Made by a program: the position numbers and the translations under genes
Part shown: one piece after another, positions 59,445-64,000 of the stretch
How the letters are laid out: every line of letters begins with the position of its first letter
How positions within the stretch are numbered: the stretch's first letter is position 1
The notes under the pieces: model-generated
Seen by the model: the letters and a program-made list of their open reading frames with translations, nothing else
Databases searched by the model: none
Told to the model about the DNA's origin: nothing
Source: Parasponia andersonii
Taxonomy: Eukaryota > Streptophyta > Magnoliopsida > Rosales > Cannabaceae
DNA: 64,000 bases
Assembly: GCA_002914805.1 (NCBI GenBank)
Contig: JXTB01000201.1
Span: forward strand, 345,391 to 409,390
Direction of reading: 5' to 3'

Positions 59445-60475
59445 AGAATAAAATTCTGGAAATATTTTTTGTAAAATTATTTTTAAGAACACCATAGTTT
59501 TGTAAAATCAAAAAATGCAGCAGAATTGGGCGTTTAAAATTTTTCTCTTTACAAAATATTTCGGACCGTGATCTAGCGTAAACTAGCTCTTGATGTAGAC
59601 AAGAACAATACCCGAATTTGCCCTACAATCTTCTCCTTTTCTCATCTATTCTCGAAAACTGTTTGATTGATCTGGTAGGTGGTTACCTTCTTGATTCCCG
59701 ACAAAAAGATTCTCAAGCGAACAATAAGATAATCTTTTCAAACCGATTTGTCTAGGATGGCCGAAATACCAAGGATAGAGGACCCTAGTGTTGGCCGATT
59801 TTCTCTACTCTTTCTCTCTCTCCCCTCTCTCTCTCTATTTTTCATGTGACACTTTCCTGTAAGGGGTGTTTCATGTGTAACTCTTACCACTGGCAGCTAA
59901 GGAACTTTTCTCTCAATAATAGAGAGATTAGTAAACCTTAATAGGTTTATTGGGCTCAATTAATTACCAAATAACTATTAGGCTTTAATTTGAGCTAGAT
60001 AGGGGACTAGATGGATTTATAAAGTCCAAGCTCTAATAGACCATATACCTATAATTATAATTATAATTAACTCATAATTATGATTGAGCCTTGTCCTTTA
60101 ATATTGGGGCATATCACTATATACCCAATATTGAACTCTTGGACTAAATGTCATTTATTTTATGTGAAGTTTTATAAAATAATTAGCTCGATTTATTTAG
60201 CATAAACTTACCTATACACGTATTCCTAATACAATATCATACTAGCAAGGTGAAATTATCGTATTACCCCTATAGTACATACTTACCTTTGAGTTGCCAT
60301 TTTTCATCTATTGGATAATAGTTGACTACGGTGTTTGTATCTGCTTATACCAACACAGTCAAATTCATATAGTGAATACTAAGGCCCTAGTTTATATTAT
60401 CTAAGTACTTAAAAAAACTCAAAGTAATATTATATGCATGGCATCCATCATGAAAAACGTTCTACACATTTCATA
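59445..60475. other. Unassigned moderately complex block, possibly LTR-derived
   Basis: No gene was recognised. The sequence is less AT-rich than true intergenic DNA here, holds a CT-rich tract (59810-59842), alternating ATTATAATTATAATTA near 60052-60068 and phrases typical of plant retroelement leaders, but no matching second copy or target duplication was found. It starts where the gypsy fragment ends and stops exactly at the CACTA terminus. Confidence 0.4.
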
Positions 60476-61602
60476 CACTACTAAAAAACAGGGCAAAGCC
60501 ATCACTATATTCCATTCGCTTTAGGATGTCAGTGCGATGTGGGAAAAAATGGGCCCTTAACCTCGCTAGAAAAATGAAACAATATTGTGAATCGCATAAA
60601 AGGTGACGAGAAACTGTCGAAACGTGACGTCGTATGTCGCTATTTTATGTCACTTTTTAAACAACAGGAAATGCGACATACGACGTTGCATTTCCAGTGA
60701 TATGATTAACTTTCATGTCACTTTCCAACGATAGGGAAATGTGACATATGACTTCGTGTTTCCAGTGACAAGGAATCTAGCTATACGACGTCGCTAGAAA
60801 AGCCACGTCGTACCTAAACAGCGTGGCATCTAGCCGTAAGACGTCTTTTTGTTAGCTCCTTAATAGGGTTCTACACTTAGCAGAACTCTCTCTTGTTCGA
60901 CACTTCCCCCCCTTCTAGCCTTTTGCCGCTGCTCCTCGTTGCCTCTCCTCCATTTTTTCTGGCCATTTAAGGTAAGTTTAGTTTTATTAAGTCAGTTTTT
61001 CCATAGAATTTATATATAATTACATTAAGCTTTGTTTTTGTCTAATTATTTCATATTTTAGTTTAGATTTTTAGACTTCTTTAATACCTAGGCTATAGTC
61101 GCCGCTTTTCTTTATCATTCCTCCACTTTTTCCGACAACTTGAGGTAATTTTAATAATTTAAGTCATATTTTTCGTTAGAATTCATATATAATTGCATTA
61201 GGCTTTGTTTTTATCCGAATTTTATTTAATAATTTCATGTTTAGTTTAGGTTTTTACACTTAGCCATTTTGAACAATTTTTCTATATAGCCATTTGAATA
61301 TAGTTAAGAAATACTGGGATTCTTAATTACTCATAAAAGTGTCTAATTCATTAGTTATTAGATTAAAATTACAACTTAATAATTTGTTTAATTTTTTTTT
61401 ATGTATTTTATAATTTCAGTTTTTAGTAATTGTTATTGAACCATTATGAGTTTTTTACTTTGATATATATATATATATATATATAGAGGACTTCTTAATG
61501 GTTTCAATTTTTTTGTGACCATAAATGGATACTAAAAAAAAACTAGTGATAGCATTAAAATTTTTTTATGCTGATAAATTGCATTAATTTTTTTTGGCCA
61601 AT
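60476..61602 (+). mobile_element. CACTA (En/Spm) transposon, left end
   Basis: The terminus CACTACTAAAAAACAG is followed by typical subterminal repeats: ACGTCGTATGTCGC (60627-60640), its exact inverse (60673-60686), and variants TGTGACATATGACTTCGTG and ATACGACGTCGC down to about 60840. A roughly 130-bp block with exon-border-like AAGGTAAG / GAGGTAAT is duplicated (about 60955-61085 and 61130-61260). No transposase or right end is found in the window. Confidence 0.75.
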
Positions 61603-64000
61603 TGTGGTGCCCAAAATTCTCATATGCATACTAAGCCAATAATAAATATGTTCTAATTGAATATTAATTATCTAGAAGTTATTGATATAACTTTCATAGT
61701 AACATACTCATTCATTATATTATGTGCATTTATATACATATTATCATACTTATTTACGTGTGGAAATATCCTAAAAATAGGGGAGGTACGATCTAAATAT
61801 TTTTAAAATGAAATAGCACTATTTAGAGTCAATTGGACTAGTTTTCACAAAATTATGTGCCATTTTCAATAATTTTATGCTAATGAACTAGCATTCATAT
61901 TTTAATACTTTTGAACAGTTTTACAATGCTAGTTATTAGTAGCTAAGTACCTTAAGTGATTTGTATATTACTAAGTCATTTTAAGATCAAGTTTTCTAAA
62001 TTGGTGAAAGTTCTTATTTCGGTCTTGTTCAAGTATCTTGATGCATTTTTTTGGTAAAATATATATCTTGAATAATTGTAATTCATGACAGGTGATTAGC
62101 ATACTAATCTCTATAGGATATTGACCCTTTCCACTTTCAATTTCTATTCAGAATACAAGGTAAGTAAAAACTTATAACTACATCACAAGAATTACATGAG
62201 AATTATCATTATGTGAAACTTACTTATTCTTGAAAGTTATGAAATGACATGTACATGACACATCTTGCATGTAAATTGAGAATTTCTTTATAGAGTATTT
62301 AAAAATGAGTACCATTGTTCCAATTTTATGAGATAAGTTTTATTGGCAATTGTTAGTCTGTCGGAGCTAGGCAGATAAGCCTGTTGATGCAGACTCTCCC
62401 ATTGAAGTAGGACTTGTGAATCTTATGATGTGTCTCGTTGAAGCAAGACAATATTAGCACGGTGTGGGATACACCTTTGATGAGGGAAGGAGTTTTCAAA
62501 AAACCTCACACAATGGTCACACCTTATTTTTACTCTTGGCCAGAGTTTTCGCCTAATGTTATCATAGCCTATTGAGTTATAGGACTAGCAATATACTAAG
62601 GGGCACAACTATGAGTATTATTTTCTGCATGGACTTAAATGAATAAGAAAGAAAAGTATACAATGAGAACTTGATGAGATTTTAAAGGATACATGAGCAT
62701 ACATAGTCTTTACTTGCTAAGTTTTAGCATATTTTAGTCTTGTGATACAGATGAGGGGTCACACTTTAATGTTGAGTAGTTAGTTGCCTGGCCTATCTTT
62801 TATTACTATGATCATACAGATGTCGACAAGCTTGACCTTTGGGTGAAATTTTTATTTTGAGATATTTTGGTGTAATGTAAATATTACTGCTGATGGCAAA
62901 ATAGACGGGTGAAAATCTCTTTTGATTGTATATTTTGTAAAGACACTTTTAACAAGAAATGCCATACAATTATGTTTGCTTAAAGGGCTTAGAAAGTTTA
63001 AATTTACCCACCTTTTTATAAAACTAAAACTAAAGATATGGTTTAAGAAAGAATAATAATTCGTAGTTTGACTGTATATGATAGTATAGTTAAACTAGGG
63101 GGTATTACACCAACCACAAAACTAATCATGTCTCTATGTTAAGAAGGTACATTTTAAATCCTTCACATGTTTTTAATTATGAGCAATTAGAGCTAAGTCA
63201 AGACATGAGTTACGAGAAACATCCAGTGAAGATTTTAGATACAAAAGAAATGGAACTTAGAAACAAGAAAATCCTTTTGGTCAAAGTATTGTGAAAGAAC
63301 CATGAAGTGAAAGAGGCCACATGGGAAAGAAAAAAAGAGATGAAAACTAAGTATCTACACTTATTTTGCTAAGAAAATTTCAAGGACAGAATTTTATAAG
63401 AAGGGGAGAATTGTGGTACTCAAAATTCTCATATGCATGCTAAGCCAATAATAAATATATTCTAATTGCATATTAGGCACTAGAAGTCATTAATATAACT
63501 TTCATAGTAACATGCTCATGCATTATTTTATGTGCATTTACATACATGTTATTATAGTAATGATTGTCAAAGTATCCCAATGCAGTGTAAAGATTCAATA
63601 CCCTCAGAGAAAGAAAGAGCTAAGTATGCTAAATGGACAAAGAATATATTTATAAAAGCAATACTATGTACACATGCATTGAGATCATGTTTGTTGATAA
63701 CTTGGCCAAATAGAAGTTTTTCGGTAAAATGCAATTTTTACGCTTTATGGAGCCGAATTCACTATGTATTTAACATGTCAAATAGATTTAATTTAATTTT
63801 TAGGACTTATTTATAGCATTTTATTTTTCAGCTACAAGTAAGTATAAGGTGGCATTCACGACACTGACTTGCACTAAGCTCGATTAGATTTAGCTTAATT
63901 ACATAATATTATTTTTGTGCATTCTAATTATTAAGTTCTAAAACTATGTTTGTATTATTAATTTGAGTCTAATTAGCTTATTTTTATACATAATGATTGG
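61603..64000 (+). mobile_element. Ty3/gypsy (Tekay-like) fragment with long LTR, broken
   Basis: This is a plus-strand fossil. An LTR starts TGTGGTGCCC at 61603 and probably ends GGTATTACA at 63109. The LTR start recurs as TGTGGTACTC at 63412 after a purine tract (AGAAGGGGAGAAT); the copies align for about 165 bp. Between them only the integrase C-terminal region is recognisable (63120-63395: V-S-M-L-R-R-Y-I, then A-T-W-E-R-E). The right part reaches the window edge. It is broken and nested in or next to the CACTA element. Confidence 0.7.

Noticed and set aside
63532-63816. 94-codon plus-strand frame near the right edge
   Set aside because: It starts inside LTR sequence of the gypsy fossil and shows no recognisable domain.
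1-64000. CRISPR arrays, operons, riboswitches or other bacterial features
   Set aside because: Intron-bearing genes and plant transposons show nuclear plant DNA. The tandem repeats have drifting units without unique spacers.

Overview
The window is nuclear DNA of a flowering plant. It is strongly AT-rich, has GT-AG introns, and is packed with plant transposon families. It holds one intact housekeeping gene (general transcription factor TFIIB), one UDP-glycosyltransferase of the zeatin O-glucosyltransferase type, and plant Ty1/copia and Ty3/gypsy elements primed by initiator tRNA-Met. The species cannot be named from the sequence. There is a 414-base gap (31629-32042) and single unknown bases at 43091 and 47085.

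Layout. 1-8.8 kb: no gene, but several MITE or foldback elements, including a 0.97-kb palindrome (1654-2620). 8.9-17.1 kb: a decayed Mutator-like element (MULE) with a DDE/SWIM transposase on the plus strand and a convergent multi-exon DUF1985/Ulp1-protease-like gene on the minus strand; the latter carries a threefold exon duplication. 18.2-21.6 kb: a LINE-like tail and four MITE-like elements. 22.5-26.7 kb: the TFIIB gene with TATA box, seven exons and 312 codons. 27.3-29.7 kb: a nonautonomous MULE-type element with terminal inverted repeats (TIRs), a near-perfect 9-bp target duplication and a dense TTGTGA/TCACAA array. 31.2-34.6 kb: a copia remnant around the gap. 36.3-37.1 kb: an AT minisatellite split by a small MITE. 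38.9-42.2 kb: an old copia-type LTR containing a gypsy solo LTR with a perfect 5-bp target duplication.

43.2-44.7 kb: the glycosyltransferase, single-exon, with two opposite one-base frame changes. Only 111 bp beyond its stop begins a 10.7-kb minus-strand gypsy complex (44823-55524) of the form LTR-body-LTR-partial body-partial LTR; one 5-bp target duplication encloses the whole. 55.9-64 kb: a SINE, a related plus-strand gypsy, an unassigned block, a CACTA left end, and another gypsy (Tekay-like) set inside or beside it.

The host genes show no functional link to one another. The window reads as two host loci separated by nested transposons. The most unusual items are the exon-triplicated Ulp1-like MULE gene, a MITE family found at (TA)n tracts, GTAAC/GTTAC word clusters shared by the MULE introns and nearby MITEs, and the three-LTR gypsy complex with a single outer target duplication.
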